This document shows, one piece after another, positions 7,972-17,297 of a DNA stretch of 64,000 nucleotides. The notes below the pieces were generated by a model. That model did not search any database, was not told the DNA's origin, and saw only the letters and a program-made list of their open reading frames with translations. Within the stretch, counting starts at the first letter, position 1, and each line of letters opens with the position of its first letter. The position numbers and the translations under genes were made by a program. Origin of the DNA: Novosphingobium ovatum (GTDB lineage Bacteria; Pseudomonadota; Alphaproteobacteria; Sphingomonadales; Sphingomonadaceae); NCBI RefSeq assembly GCF_009909235.1, contig NZ_JAAAPO010000002.1, positions 186,001 to 250,000 of the forward strand. Reading direction: 5' to 3'.

Positions 7972-9722
7972 CCGGCGGCCTTGGACTGGTACAGCGCTTC
8001 GTCGGCGGCGCGCATCGTGTCTTCGGGGTGCTGGCCCAGCCGCGCCAGCCCGATCGAGGTGGTGATGCTGATTTCCGCGTCGCCAAATTGCGTTACGGCC
8101 GCGCTAAGGCTCATGCCCAGGCGGGCGCAGATCATTTCTGCCACCTCGATACTGGCTCCCGGCAGCAAAAGGGCGAATTCCTCGCCGCCGATGCGCGCCA
8201 GCGTGTCGGTCGCGCGCAGCCCCTGCCGCGCCACCTCGGCAAAGGTCTTGAGCACCGCGTCGCCCGCCGCATGGCCGAAACGGTCATTCACCATCTTGAA
8301 GTGGTCCAGATCGATCAGCGCGACACAGCCCGGACGGCCGCGCGCGATGCACTCCTCCAAGGCTTTGAGGAACAGGCGGCGGTTGGGCAGACCGGTCAGC
8401 GGGTCGGTCATCGCCGCCAGCGCCAGCGCGGTCTCGTATTCCTTGCGTTCGGACATGTCGCGGATCACGCTGACAACGCATTCCACCTGACCGAAACGGT
8501 CGTGGACGGCGCGCATATGCGCCTCGAACCAGCGTTCCTCGGCAAAGCGGGGGATGCCCAGAAATTCGACCACCACCGTTTGGCCGGGGTTGCGGATTGC
8601 CTCCATATGCGCCTCGACCACCTTGCGGCGGAAACGCGGGGCGATCAGCCGCACCGCGTTCTGACCCATCAGCGCGTCAGGCTGATGCTGGGCCAGTTGC
8701 AGCACCGATGGCGAGGCATAGCGGATCGCGCCCTCGGGCGCGGTGCTCATGATGATATCGGTCGAATGGTCGGCCAGCAGCCGGTATCGGGCTTCGCTTT
8801 CGCGCAGGCGGATCAGCAATTGGCGCATCTGTTGCACCGCCGTGGCCACCGGCAGCACGCCCAGCGCGATCAGCCCCAGATAGAGCTGGAAATGAATGAC
8901 CCGCGTTGCCTGATCGGGATAGGTGCGCGCCAGTTGGCCGATTTCATGCCCCGTTGCCCAGCCGCCGATCAGCGCCACCATCAGGAACATCAGCACCAGA
9001 CCAATCGGCTCGGCCCAGACCATCGTGGCCACCATGACCAGCACCGGCAGGAACAGCAACGGCACGTTGGCGTTGACAAAACACAGGGCGCAGACACCGC
9101 CCATCACCGCCATCTGGCCCAACAGCGCGGCGGCGCGGCGCCAGCCTTGGGGGTGGCCGGTGCGGCGCTGGCCATGCAACAGCGTGACGACGCAGGGCAG
9201 GAAGACGATCAGCCCGAGCGCATGGCTGAGATACCAGTTGAAGAAGAACGTTGCGGGCGAGGTGGGGGCCATCAGCCCATCGGTGCCGAACATCAGCGTG
9301 AGCGTGGCAATCACCGCACTGATTATCGGCGTCGCGGCCGCGATCGACACCAGCAATTGCATCATCCACGTCACGCCGTCGGCCGGGTCGCGGCGATAGG
9401 TCAGTTGGCGCAGGATATGCGCCGCCAAGGCGGCCTCGGTGACGTTTGCCAGTGCCATGCCGATGCTGGAAATGATGCCGATGCCGAAATACAGCATGGC
9501 CGCGATTCCGCCGATCAGCCCGGCGGTCAGGATGCGGTGGCGGCAGGCGGGGTCAGCACGCAGCGACAGTCCCGCCACCAACAGCGCGTTGGCCGGCCAC
9601 ATAAAGCTCAGTCCGTTGGAAAAGCGCACCTGTCCCACGCCCACTGCCGTGCACAGCATATAGCCGGCCAGCACCAGCAGCGGCACGATCACCGGAGTAG
9701 ATCGAGGGTGAAGTTTGTCCAT
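7944..9722 (-). CDS. Membrane diguanylate cyclase (MASE1-PAS-GGDEF)
   Basis: Makes the second messenger c-di-GMP from two GTP. The 592-residue protein has an N-terminal multi-helix MASE1-like sensory region (about 10-300, at least seven hydrophobic helices), a PAS domain (about 315-420, ESEARYRLLADHSTDIIM to IRDMSERK) and a C-terminal GGDEF domain (about 430-590, starting TDPLTGLPNRR). The active-site loop reads GGEEF, a competent variant. RATD lies five residues before it, the RxxD inhibitory site for product feedback. No EAL domain is present. The signal sensed by MASE1 is unknown. The tandem hairpin array begins inside its last codons. Confidence 0.93.
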   Translation of the reverse strand: MDKLHPRSTPVIVPLLVLAGYMLCTAVGVGQVRFSNGLSFMWPANALLVAGLSLRADPACRHRILTAGLIGGIAAMLYFGIGIISSIGMALANVTEAALAAHILRQLTYRRDPADGVTWMMQLLVSIAAATPIISAVIATLTLMFGTDGLMAPTSPATFFFNWYLSHALGLIVFLPCVVTLLHGQRRTGHPQGWRRAAALLGQMAVMGGVCALCFVNANVPLLFLPVLVMVATMVWAEPIGLVLMFLMVALIGGWATGHEIGQLARTYPDQATRVIHFQLYLGLIALGVLPVATAVQQMRQLLIRLRESEARYRLLADHSTDIIMSTAPEGAIRYASPSVLQLAQHQPDALMGQNAVRLIAPRFRRKVVEAHMEAIRNPGQTVVVEFLGIPRFAEERWFEAHMRAVHDRFGQVECVVSVIRDMSERKEYETALALAAMTDPLTGLPNRRLFLKALEECIARGRPGCVALIDLDHFKMVNDRFGHAAGDAVLKTFAEVARQGLRATDTLARIGGEEFALLLPGASIEVAEMICARLGMSLSAAVTQFGDAEISITTSIGLARLGQHPEDTMRAADEALYQSKAAGRDRLSIAA

Positions 9723-9943
9723 GACGTTTGGCTAATCAAGCTTGGTTAATTTTTCTTGCCACGCACCCCCGGTTTGTGCGCTTTGGCGAGGGCTTTTCTG
9801 ACCAACGCCAGTGGGATGGCGTGTCCGGCGCAGGCCGGGCGTGGTCTTGGCGGTTGCGTGGGCAGCGCGCCCGGCCTAAGGCCTTGGGCCAAAGAGGACC
9901 GCGCGCCCGCAGGGGCCGCGCCCATGGGTAAAAGGGCCTTGGC

Positions 9944-11185
9944 TTGATACTGTCTCCGTTTGAATGGACGATGGCGCGGCGTTACCTGCTGCCCGGCCGT
10001 GGCGAGGCGTTCATCGCGCTGGTTGCCGGGCTTAGCCTGGTGGCGGTGGCGCTGGGCGTGGCGGCGCTGGTCATCGTGATGAGCGTGATGAACGGCTTTC
10101 GCGCGGAATTGCTGGACAAGATCGTCGGCCTGAACGGCCATGCGATCATTCAGGCCTATGGCGGGCGGCTGGACAATTGGCAGGACGTATTGGCCCGCGC
10201 CCGCGCCACCCCCGGCGTGGTGCGCGCCAGCCCGTTGATCGAGCAGCCCTTGCTGGTGACGTACAACGGGCGGGTGGCGGCGATCCAGTTGCGCGGCCAG
10301 ACCAGTGACGACATCGCCCGTCTGGCTCCAAAGGTGACCGAGGGCCGCATTGCCGACATCGCCCAAGGCGCCAATGCCGTGGCGATCGGCGCGCGGCTGG
10401 CCGAAAATCTGGGCGCGCGGGTGGGCGACACGATCACCGTCATCAACCCGGTGGGGCGCTCCACCCCGTTTGGCACGGTGCCGCGTCAGGTCGCCTATCG
10501 CATCGGCGCGGTGTTCGAGGTGGGGGTGTATGATTACGACAACGCCTTTGTCATCATGCCGATCCCGGATGCGCAGACTCTGTTGATGTCGGGCGACACC
10601 ATCGGCATGATCGAGGTGACCACCATCGACCCCGACCGCGTGCAGGCCATTCTGGCCCCGTTGCAGCCCCAATTGCAGGGCCGCGCCAAAATCTATGACT
10701 GGGGCGAGATCAACGCCCAGTTGTTTCAGGCGCTGGCGGTGGAGCGGGTGGCGATGTTCACCGTGCTCTCGATCATCGTGCTGGTGGCGGTGTTCAACAT
10801 CCTGTCCAGCCTGATCATGCTGGTGCGGGCCAAAACCCGCGACATCGCCATTTTGCGCACGATGGGGGCATCGCGCCGCTCGATCATGCGGATATTCATG
10901 GCGATTGGCGTGGTGATCGGGCTGGCCGGAACGGCGACCGGGCTGGCGCTGGGCTTTGTCTTTTTGTTCTTCCGACAAAGCGTTGTGAACGCTGTGCAAT
11001 TTGTCACGGGGCAAAACCTGTGGGACCCCAAAATCCGCTTTCTGACAGAACTGCCCAGCCGGTCCGATCCGTGGGAAATTGCCGGCATCGCGGCGATGGC
11101 GCTGGGGCTGTCGTTTGTGTTCACGCTGTTCCCGGCGATGAAGGCGGCCAAAACTGATCCGGTGCAGGTGTTGCGGTATGAGTGA
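9944..11185 (+). CDS. lolC: Lipoprotein-releasing ABC transporter permease LolC/LolE
   Basis: Inner-membrane permease that extracts outer-membrane lipoproteins and passes them to LolA. The 413-residue protein begins [20 protein letters not shown], and has an N-terminal transmembrane helix (about 22-46), a large periplasmic domain and three C-terminal helices, the FtsX/MacB topology. The family motif [12 protein letters not shown] follows helix 1. The start is a TTG at 9944 with a weak AAAAGGG upstream. It overlaps lolD by 8 bases, so the two are coupled. As in many alphaproteobacteria there is one permease gene, presumably acting as a homodimer. Confidence 0.93.
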   Translation: MILSPFEWTMARRYLLPGRGEAFIALVAGLSLVAVALGVAALVIVMSVMNGFRAELLDKIVGLNGHAIIQAYGGRLDNWQDVLARARATPGVVRASPLIEQPLLVTYNGRVAAIQLRGQTSDDIARLAPKVTEGRIADIAQGANAVAIGARLAENLGARVGDTITVINPVGRSTPFGTVPRQVAYRIGAVFEVGVYDYDNAFVIMPIPDAQTLLMSGDTIGMIEVTTIDPDRVQAILAPLQPQLQGRAKIYDWGEINAQLFQALAVERVAMFTVLSIIVLVAVFNILSSLIMLVRAKTRDIAILRTMGASRRSIMRIFMAIGVVIGLAGTATGLALGFVFLFFRQSVVNAVQFVTGQNLWDPKIRFLTELPSRSDPWEIAGIAAMALGLSFVFTLFPAMKAAKTDPVQVLRYE

Positions 11186-11870
11186 GGGGCAAATGCAGGC
11201 GGTTGTGCAACTGACCGGGGTGACCCGCGCCTTTGCCCAAGGGGACACGCGGATCGAGGTGTTGCGCGGGGTGGATCTGACGATCCGCGCTGGTGAGATC
11301 GTCGCGCTGTTGGGGCCATCGGGGTCGGGCAAGAGCACGCTGTTGCAGGCCGTTGGTCTGCTGGAGGGCGGCTTTGGCGGGCAGATTGCCATCGCCGGGC
11401 GCGATGCCAGCGCGCTGAATGGCGATGCGCGCACGGCCTTGCGGCGCGAGGCGATCGGTTTTGTCTATCAATTCCACCACCTGCTGCCCGATTTCACGGC
11501 TGTGGAAAATGTCATGCTGGCCGGATTGGTGGCCGACCGCCCGCAGGCAGAGGCCGAGGCGCGGGCGCGCGATGTGCTGAACGCTCTGGGCTTGGGCGGG
11601 CGGCTGAACCATCGGCCCAGCCAGTTGTCGGGCGGCGAGCAGCAGCGCGTGGCCGTGGCCCGCGCGCTGGCCAATCGCCCCCGGCTGGTGCTGGCCGATG
11701 AACCCACCGGCAATCTGGACGAGGCGACATCGGACAAGGTGTTGGCCGAAATGTTGCGTCTGGTGCGCGATACGGGCGCTTCGGCCTTGATCGCCACCCA
11801 TAACGAGCGGCTGGCCGCCACGATGGACCGTGTACTGCGGTTGAAGGACGGGCGGTTGGTCGAGGGGTGA
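11178..11870 (+). CDS. lolD: Lipoprotein-releasing ABC transporter ATP-binding protein LolD
   Basis: Cytoplasmic ATPase that powers LolC. It has 230 residues with Walker [11 protein letters not shown]-loop [10 protein letters not shown], signature [15 protein letters not shown], Walker [13 protein letters not shown] and the switch His in ATHNE. This is the MacB/LolD subfamily. The ATG overlaps the end of lolC, consistent with stoichiometric translation of the two subunits. Confidence 0.95.
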   Translation: MSEGQMQAVVQLTGVTRAFAQGDTRIEVLRGVDLTIRAGEIVALLGPSGSGKSTLLQAVGLLEGGFGGQIAIAGRDASALNGDARTALRREAIGFVYQFHHLLPDFTAVENVMLAGLVADRPQAEAEARARDVLNALGLGGRLNHRPSQLSGGEQQRVAVARALANRPRLVLADEPTGNLDEATSDKVLAEMLRLVRDTGASALIATHNERLAATMDRVLRLKDGRLVEG

Positions 11871-11980
11871 TGGGGCGGGCCTGCCTTGCGGTGCAAAGGG
11901 GGCTTGAAACGGGGCGCGTTGCGTTCCACATCCTGTAGCACATCGTCTGGCCCAAGGCCTGAACAGGGAAGGATAAGATC

Positions 11981-12223
11981 ATGACCACCACCATCGACTG
12001 GAGCGAAACGGTCGCGCTGCATCTGGCGGCGGACGGCGGCGGCCTGCTGGACGAGTTGAAGGCTGTGCGCCACGGGACGCTGGCTGATCTGGTGCGGTAC
12101 ATCGCACTGTTGAACGCGGATGAGCGGACCAAATACGAGATCGAGCGCATCGGTGATCACCGCATGAAGGCGGATGAGATCATGGAATTGTACGCGCGCG
12201 ACGATTACCCCCACGCGGCCTGA
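11981..12223 (+). CDS. Small hypothetical protein, acidic
   Basis: An 80-residue, probably cytoplasmic protein with a good ribosome binding site (AGGGAAGGAT, 7 bases from the ATG). It has no signal peptide or membrane helix and is rich in Asp, Glu and Leu, probably mostly helical. The stop is 5 bases from the start of the glutathione peroxidase gene, so the two are probably co-transcribed. I do not recognise the family, and no function is proposed. Confidence 0.6.
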   Translation: MTTTIDWSETVALHLAADGGGLLDELKAVRHGTLADLVRYIALLNADERTKYEIERIGDHRMKADEIMELYARDDYPHAA

Positions 12224-12228
12224 TCACC

Positions 12229-12720
12229 GTGGGCGCGCCGCAAACGATCGCCGATTTCACCGCGACCCTGCCCAATGGCGAGGCGGTCTCCTTGGCCGGG
12301 CATCTGGGCAAGGTGGTGCTGGTGGTCAACACCGCCAGCCATTGCGGCTTTACCCCGCAATATGACGGGCTGGAGGCGTTGTGGCGGCGGTTTGGGGCGC
12401 AGGGGTTTGCCGTGCTGGCGTTCCCCTGCAACCAGTTTGGCGGGCAGGAACCGGGCGATGCCGACGAGATCGCCCAGTTCTGTCGCGTCAACCACGGGGT
12501 GACATTCCCCTTGATGGCCAAGGTCGAGGTGAACGGAGCGGCCACGCCGCCGCTGTGGCAATGGCTGAAGGCCAATGCGCCCGGCATATTTGGCACGCAA
12601 AAGATCAAATGGAATTTCACCAAATTCCTGATTGACCGTGATGGCCGGGTGCTGCGCCGCTATGCCCCCACGGCAAAGCCAGAGCGCATTGCCGCCGACA
12701 TCGCTCGCCTGCTGGCCTAA
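12229..12720 (+). CDS. Glutathione peroxidase family thiol peroxidase
   Basis: Reduces hydrogen peroxide and organic hydroperoxides with thiol donors. The 163-residue thioredoxin-fold protein has all family motifs: the peroxidatic Cys in NTASHCGFTPQY, the Gln in FPCNQFGGQEPG, and the Trp/Asn in KWNFTKFLID. It uses Cys rather than selenocysteine. The length is that of BtuE-type bacterial enzymes, which usually use thioredoxin. The start is a GTG directly after the small hypothetical gene. Confidence 0.93.
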   Translation: MGAPQTIADFTATLPNGEAVSLAGHLGKVVLVVNTASHCGFTPQYDGLEALWRRFGAQGFAVLAFPCNQFGGQEPGDADEIAQFCRVNHGVTFPLMAKVEVNGAATPPLWQWLKANAPGIFGTQKIKWNFTKFLIDRDGRVLRRYAPTAKPERIAADIARLLA

Positions 12721-12738
12721 TCCACAGCGTTACCCACA
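12718..12738 (+). promoter_or_regulatory. Two DnaA-box-like sequences upstream of dnaE
   Basis: TAATCCACA (12718-12726, overlapping the gpx stop) and TTACCCACA (12730-12738) each differ by one base from the DnaA consensus TTATCCACA and are 3 bases apart. They lie about 70-90 bases before dnaE. This is a match by eye only and could be chance. Confidence 0.3.
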
Positions 12739-12805
12739 GGGCATCAACAGGCGCGGGCTGGCGCCTGATTGATCTGGCGCGCCGCTGCGCCATAGGCTGA
12801 ACCCC

Positions 12806-15800
12806 ATGCCCTATGCCCCCTTTGTCCCGCTGCGCGTCTTTTCCAGCTATACCATGCTGGACGGGGCCATCGATCCCAAAGCCATGGCCAAGCTGGCCAA
12901 ATCGCGCGGCTTCCCGGCGATGGCGGTGACCGACCGCAACGGGTTGTATGTCGCGCCCGCCTATGCCGGAGCGTGCAAGGATGCCGGGGTTCAGCCGATC
13001 ATCGGCACATTGCTGTCGGTGGCGCGGCCGGTGGAGATGGGCGGCAGCAGTGGCGGCGGGATGAATGCCGCCCCGGTGATCGACGCGCTGGCGCTGTTGG
13101 CCCAGAACGAGGCGGGCTGGCTGAACCTGTGCCATCTGGTCAGCGCCTCGCATCTGGACCGCCCGCTGGAGTTTGATCCCCACGTGCTGCTGGCTGACCT
13201 GGAGGGCCATACCGAAGGGCTGATCTGTCTGACCGGGGCCGGGCAGGGGGCATTGACCCGCCTGTTGGCCGAGGGGCAGCAGGAGGCCGCCGAGCGCTAT
13301 GCCGATGTGTTGCAGGCCTGTTTCGGCGACCGTCTGTATGTCGAGGTGGCCCGCACCGGCGACCCGGCCGAGGATATGGCCGAGGACGCGCTGATCGATC
13401 TGGCCTATGCCCGCGACATTCCGCTGGTGGCCACCAATCAGGCCCATTTTGCCGAGGCCAAGGATACGCAGGCGCATGACGCGATGCTGTGCATCGCGGG
13501 CAGCACACATGTTGATGCGCCTGAACGCGCGCGGTCGAACCCGCAATGCTGGGTCAAGCCTGCCGAGGTGATGGCGGAACTGTTCGCCGACCTGCCCGAG
13601 GCATTGGCCAACACGCTGGTGGTGGCGCAGCGCTGTGCCTATGTCCCGCCCAAGCGCAAGCCTTTGCTGCCCAGTCTGGCCGGCGACAAGGAAGGCGAGG
13701 CGCGGATGATGGTCGATCTGGCGCGGCAGGGGTTGGCCAAGCGGCTGGCGCCCTATTGGCCGGGCGTGGACGAGGCCACCATCGATGCTGCCCTTGCCAA
13801 GCCAGAGGACGAGCGAACCGCCGCCTATGAGGCGCTGCGCCCGCTGGGCGTGACCGAGGATTTTCTGGAATATGCCCGGCGGCTGGATTTCGAAACCGGC
13901 ATCATCATCCGCATGGGGTTCCCCGGCTATTTCCTGATCGTGGCCGATTTCATCCAATGGGCCAAACAGAACGACATTCCCGTCGGGCCGGGGCGCGGTT
14001 CGGGCGCGGGCAGTCTGGTGGCGTGGGCACTGACCATCACCGATCTGGACCCGCTCAAGCTGGGCCTGCTGTTCGAACGTTTCCTCAACCCCGAACGCGT
14101 GTCGATGCCCGACTTTGACATCGACTTTTGCGAAACGCGGCGGGGCGAGGTGATCCGCTATGTCCAGCGCAAATATGGCGCGGACCATGTGGCGCAGATC
14201 ATCACCTTTGGTAAGCTGAAGGCGCGCGCGGTGCTGCGCGATACCGGCCGCATCCTGCAAATGTCCTATGGTCAGGTCGATCGTCTGACCAAGATGGTGC
14301 CCAACCATCCGACCGATCCATGGTCGCTGGAGCGTGCGCTGAATGGCGTGTCGGAACTGAAACGCGAATATGACAACGACCCCGAGGTCAAGCGCCTGAT
14401 CGATCTGGCGATGCAGTTGGAGGGCATGCCGCGCAACAGTTCGACCCACGCGGCGGGCGTGGTGATCGGTGACCGCCCGCTGGAAAAGTTGATCCCGCTC
14501 TACCGCGATCCGCGTTCCGACATGCCGGTGACCCAATTCGACATGAAATATGTCGAGGACACGGGCCTGATCAAATTCGACTTTCTGGGGCTGAAGACGC
14601 TCTCGATCCTGCGCAAGGCGGTGGATCTGTTGGGGCGGCGGGGGATTTCGATCGATCTGTCGACGCTGCCGTGGGACGATGCCGATGTGTATGACCTGTT
14701 GAAGCGGGGCGATACCGTCGGCGTGTTCCAGCTGGAATCCGAAGGCATGCGGCGTACACTGGCGGCGGTGAAACCCACGAATTTTGGCGACATTATCGCG
14801 CTCGTCTCGCTGTATCGCCCCGGCCCGATGGACAACATCCCGCTGTTTGGTCAGCGCAAGAACGGGCTGGCCCCGATCGAGTACCCGCATGACAAGCTGT
14901 CGGGCATTCTGTCTGAAACCTATGGCATTTTCGTCTATCAGGAACAGGTGATGCAGGCGGCGCAGATTCTGGCGGGCTATTCGCTGGGGGACGCGGACCT
15001 GTTGCGGCGCGCCATGGGCAAAAAGGTGCAGGCCGAAATGGACGCCCAGCGCCTGCGCTTCGTCGAAGGCTGCGGCAAGCTGTCGGATATCCCGCCGGCC
15101 AAGGCCAACGAATTGTTCGACTTGATCGACAAGTTCGCAGGCTATGGCTTCAACAAGAGTCACGCGGCGGCCTATGCCTTGCTGGCCTACCAGACGGCTT
15201 GGTTCAAGGCGCATTACCCGCAGGAATTTTATGCCGCCGCGATGTGTTTCGATATGCATCAGTCGGAAAAGCTGGCGGTGTTTGTGGACGATATGCGGCG
15301 CAACGGCATCACCATCGCCGGGCCGTGCCTGAACCACTCCGAGGCCGAATTCACCGTCGAGCCCACGACCGAAAGCTATCAGGTACGCTATGCGCTGGCG
15401 GGCATCCGCAATGTCGGCGAAAAGGCGATGGAGCAGGTGGTGGCCGAGCGCGAGGCTAATGGCCGCTTTGCCAGTCTGGAGGACCTGTTCACCCGCGCGC
15501 CCTATGGCACGTTGAACCGCCGTATGCTGGAAGGGTTGGCGGCGGCGGGTGCGTTTGACGCGCTGGAGCCGAACCGGGCCAAGGTGATGGCCAATGCCGA
15601 CATGTTGCTGGCCGCCGCCGAAGAGGCCGAGCGTGGGCGTACCAGTGGCCAGCACGGGCTGTTTGGCGGCGAGGACACGGCGGGCATCCGCCTGATCGAC
15701 ACGCCCGCGTGGAGCCGTCAGGAGCAGATGGCCAAGGAGCGCGAGAATTTCGGCTTTTACTTTGCCGCCCATCCGGTGGAGCAATGGCGCGCCGTGGCCA

Positions 15801-16381
15801 GCGCCAATGGCGCGCGCACCCATGCCAGCCTGATCGCCAGCCCGGTCGCGGGCCGCACGGGCGCGGTGATGGCCGCGATGGTGGAAAGCGTGAACAAGCG
15901 CAAGACCAAGCGCGGCAAGGACTTTGTCATGGCCGAATTTTCGGACCAGTCGGGCCAGTTTTCGGCAAGTTGTTTTGAGGAAACGCTGGTCGACAATTTC
16001 CTGACATGGGCCAAGGAAGGCGCCTGCATCCTGTTGCAGGTCGAACTGGACAGCCCCAGCCCCGAGGAACCGCCCCGTGTCACCGTGCGCGGCGCGCAGG
16101 CGTTGAGCGAGGTCAAGGCCAATGCGCGGATGACGCTGACGCTGGACGTGGCTTTGCCCGAGGTGTTTGGCGAGCTGGCCACGCTGTTGCCGCGCGGCGC
16201 GGGCACGGGGGAGGTGCTGGTGCGGTTGAAAACGGGAGGCCCGCGGGAACCTTTGCTGCGGTTGGGCCGCGATTTCGCGCTGGACGGTGATCTGGCCGAG
16301 GTGATCGCGGCGTTTGAAGGTGTGGCCAATGTCTCGTTGACCGCGCGGCGCGGGGGTGGGCATTTGCGGCTGGTAGCCTGA
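12806..16381 (+). CDS. dnaE: DNA polymerase III subunit alpha (replicative)
   Basis: Catalytic subunit of the replicative DNA polymerase. The 1191-residue, C-family polymerase has an N-terminal PHP domain, palm motifs GPGRGSGAGSLVAWAL and PDFDIDF (catalytic aspartates), a helix-hairpin-helix region (FAGYGFNKSHAAAYALLAYQ) and a C-terminal OB fold (about 1010-1100). The PHP start reads VPLRVFSSYTMLDGAI: the histidines of the usual VHLRVHS motif are Pro and Phe, so metal-dependent PHP activity is probably lost and proofreading would need a separate epsilon subunit. The length fits DnaE1 rather than the shorter mutagenic DnaE2. No imuAB genes are nearby. Confidence 0.96.
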   Translation: MPYAPFVPLRVFSSYTMLDGAIDPKAMAKLAKSRGFPAMAVTDRNGLYVAPAYAGACKDAGVQPIIGTLLSVARPVEMGGSSGGGMNAAPVIDALALLAQNEAGWLNLCHLVSASHLDRPLEFDPHVLLADLEGHTEGLICLTGAGQGALTRLLAEGQQEAAERYADVLQACFGDRLYVEVARTGDPAEDMAEDALIDLAYARDIPLVATNQAHFAEAKDTQAHDAMLCIAGSTHVDAPERARSNPQCWVKPAEVMAELFADLPEALANTLVVAQRCAYVPPKRKPLLPSLAGDKEGEARMMVDLARQGLAKRLAPYWPGVDEATIDAALAKPEDERTAAYEALRPLGVTEDFLEYARRLDFETGIIIRMGFPGYFLIVADFIQWAKQNDIPVGPGRGSGAGSLVAWALTITDLDPLKLGLLFERFLNPERVSMPDFDIDFCETRRGEVIRYVQRKYGADHVAQIITFGKLKARAVLRDTGRILQMSYGQVDRLTKMVPNHPTDPWSLERALNGVSELKREYDNDPEVKRLIDLAMQLEGMPRNSSTHAAGVVIGDRPLEKLIPLYRDPRSDMPVTQFDMKYVEDTGLIKFDFLGLKTLSILRKAVDLLGRRGISIDLSTLPWDDADVYDLLKRGDTVGVFQLESEGMRRTLAAVKPTNFGDIIALVSLYRPGPMDNIPLFGQRKNGLAPIEYPHDKLSGILSETYGIFVYQEQVMQAAQILAGYSLGDADLLRRAMGKKVQAEMDAQRLRFVEGCGKLSDIPPAKANELFDLIDKFAGYGFNKSHAAAYALLAYQTAWFKAHYPQEFYAAAMCFDMHQSEKLAVFVDDMRRNGITIAGPCLNHSEAEFTVEPTTESYQVRYALAGIRNVGEKAMEQVVAEREANGRFASLEDLFTRAPYGTLNRRMLEGLAAAGAFDALEPNRAKVMANADMLLAAAEEAERGRTSGQHGLFGGEDTAGIRLIDTPAWSRQEQMAKERENFGFYFAAHPVEQWRAVASANGARTHASLIASPVAGRTGAVMAAMVESVNKRKTKRGKDFVMAEFSDQSGQFSASCFEETLVDNFLTWAKEGACILLQVELDSPSPEEPPRVTVRGAQALSEVKANARMTLTLDVALPEVFGELATLLPRGAGTGEVLVRLKTGGPREPLLRLGRDFALDGDLAEVIAAFEGVANVSLTARRGGGHLRLVA

Positions 16382-16486
16382 GCGACAGCTGGTGAGCGAT
16401 CGCTGGCCCACGCGGGCGGTATATCATGCATTCCTGATCAATGTCGGCTTGCGAATTGGGCAGCAACGTGATCCCTTTATGGAAAT

Positions 16487-16502
16487 CAGAACACTGATTC
16501 TG
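16487..16502. promoter_or_regulatory. Inverted repeat CAGAA-N6-TTCTG, probable TetR operator
   Basis: CAGAACACTGATTCTG lies about 50 bases upstream of the TetR gene. The same architecture recurs at the MFS promoter (22741) and the TonB-receptor promoter (23166). A possible -10 TAAAAT follows at 16503. Autoregulation by the adjacent TetR protein is the simplest reading. Confidence 0.6.
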
Positions 16503-16521
16503 TAAAATAGGGAGAGTTGAC

Positions 16522-16557
16522 GTGGTTGCAAAAAGCATGAAATGGTTTGCACCATGA
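16522..16557 (+). other. Possible 11-codon leader ORF coupled to the TetR gene
   Basis: The only good Shine-Dalgarno sequence in front of the regulator (GGGAGAG, 16510-16516) precedes a GTG at 16522. That frame runs 11 codons and its TGA (16555-16557) overlaps the regulator ATG at 16554 (ATGA). The regulator has no Shine-Dalgarno of its own. Coupled translation through a leader peptide would explain this; a chance open frame is the alternative. Confidence 0.25.
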
Positions 16558-17210
16558 AACAGGATATTGGCCTTGCCACGGCCCTGCGCGCGCCCGTTCA
16601 GGGGCGTTCGCGGGCTTCTTATGAGCGGATGTTGGCCGCCGCCGAAGCCTTGATGGTGGCGCAGGGGTCGGTCGATTTCACGCTGCAGGACGTCAGCCGC
16701 AAGGGCAAGGTGTCGATCGGGTCCATTTACAACCGGTTCGAAAGCAAGGATGCCTTGCTGCATGCGGTCCAGTTGCGCGTATTGGAACGCGTCGATCAAC
16801 AAATGATGGAACAGCTGGGGGCCGCGCGTAACGGCGCGCAAAACCTGCAACATCTGGTGGTCGCGCTGATCAACGCCATGGCCGAAACCCTGCGCGAGCA
16901 TGGAGAGGTGATGCGCCCGTTGATGCAGCGCGCGACCGATGATCCGCTGGTCGCGGCCACGGGCAAGGCGTCCTATGCCCGCACCGCCAATGCGATCAAG
17001 GAATCGCTGCTGCTGTTCTCGGCCGAGATTGCCCAGCCTGACGCGATGCGTGCGGTGGATTCGGCCTTTCGCATCATCTTTGCCACGATCGCCCGTTATC
17101 TGGGCTTTGGTTCGTCCACCACCGCCGCGTGGGAGGGCGATTGGGAGGTGTTGAAGGAAGATCTGGCACGCATGACATCGGCGTTTTTGACCACCAAGCC
17201 GGTTTTCTGA
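16554..17210 (+). CDS. TetR/AcrR family transcriptional regulator
   Basis: Ligand-responsive repressor of about 218 residues. The N-terminal helix-turn-helix is plain: MLAAAEALMVAQGSVDF, LQDVSRKGKVSIGSIYNRF, ESKDALLHAV. The C-terminal ligand domain is not informative. The start is uncertain between ATG 16542 and ATG 16554; I prefer 16554 because it overlaps the stop of a short leader frame that owns the only ribosome binding site. A palindrome upstream is shared with the promoters of the divergent C-glycoside operon and its TonB receptor 6 kb away, so this protein is the likely repressor of that set. The inducer is presumably a glycoside or its aglycone (inference). A convergent hairpin separates it from the GH1 gene. 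Confidence 0.88.
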   Translation: MKQDIGLATALRAPVQGRSRASYERMLAAAEALMVAQGSVDFTLQDVSRKGKVSIGSIYNRFESKDALLHAVQLRVLERVDQQMMEQLGAARNGAQNLQHLVVALINAMAETLREHGEVMRPLMQRATDDPLVAATGKASYARTANAIKESLLLFSAEIAQPDAMRAVDSAFRIIFATIARYLGFGSSTTAAWEGDWEVLKEDLARMTSAFLTTKPVF

Positions 17211-17216
17211 TCGCCA

Positions 17217-17246
17217 GATGGCCGCCCCGGCGACAAGGCGGCCATC
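17217..17246. terminator. Bidirectional hairpin between convergent genes
   Basis: A 10-bp perfect stem, GATGGCCGCC / GGCGGCCATC with a 10-base loop, lies between the TetR gene and the end of the minus-strand operon. It lacks a T run, so it is a probable but weak terminator for both directions. Confidence 0.5.
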
Positions 17247-17297
17247 CATCCGATAGACGTGCAGCAGCGCGTTGGCCTGCGCGATGAGACGGCGCGA

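Noticed and set aside
12617..16411. Very long open antisense frame over dnaE (over 1200 codons)
   Set aside because: It mirrors the codon bias of dnaE, has Arg/His/Gln-rich composition without domains, and dnaE is unambiguous.
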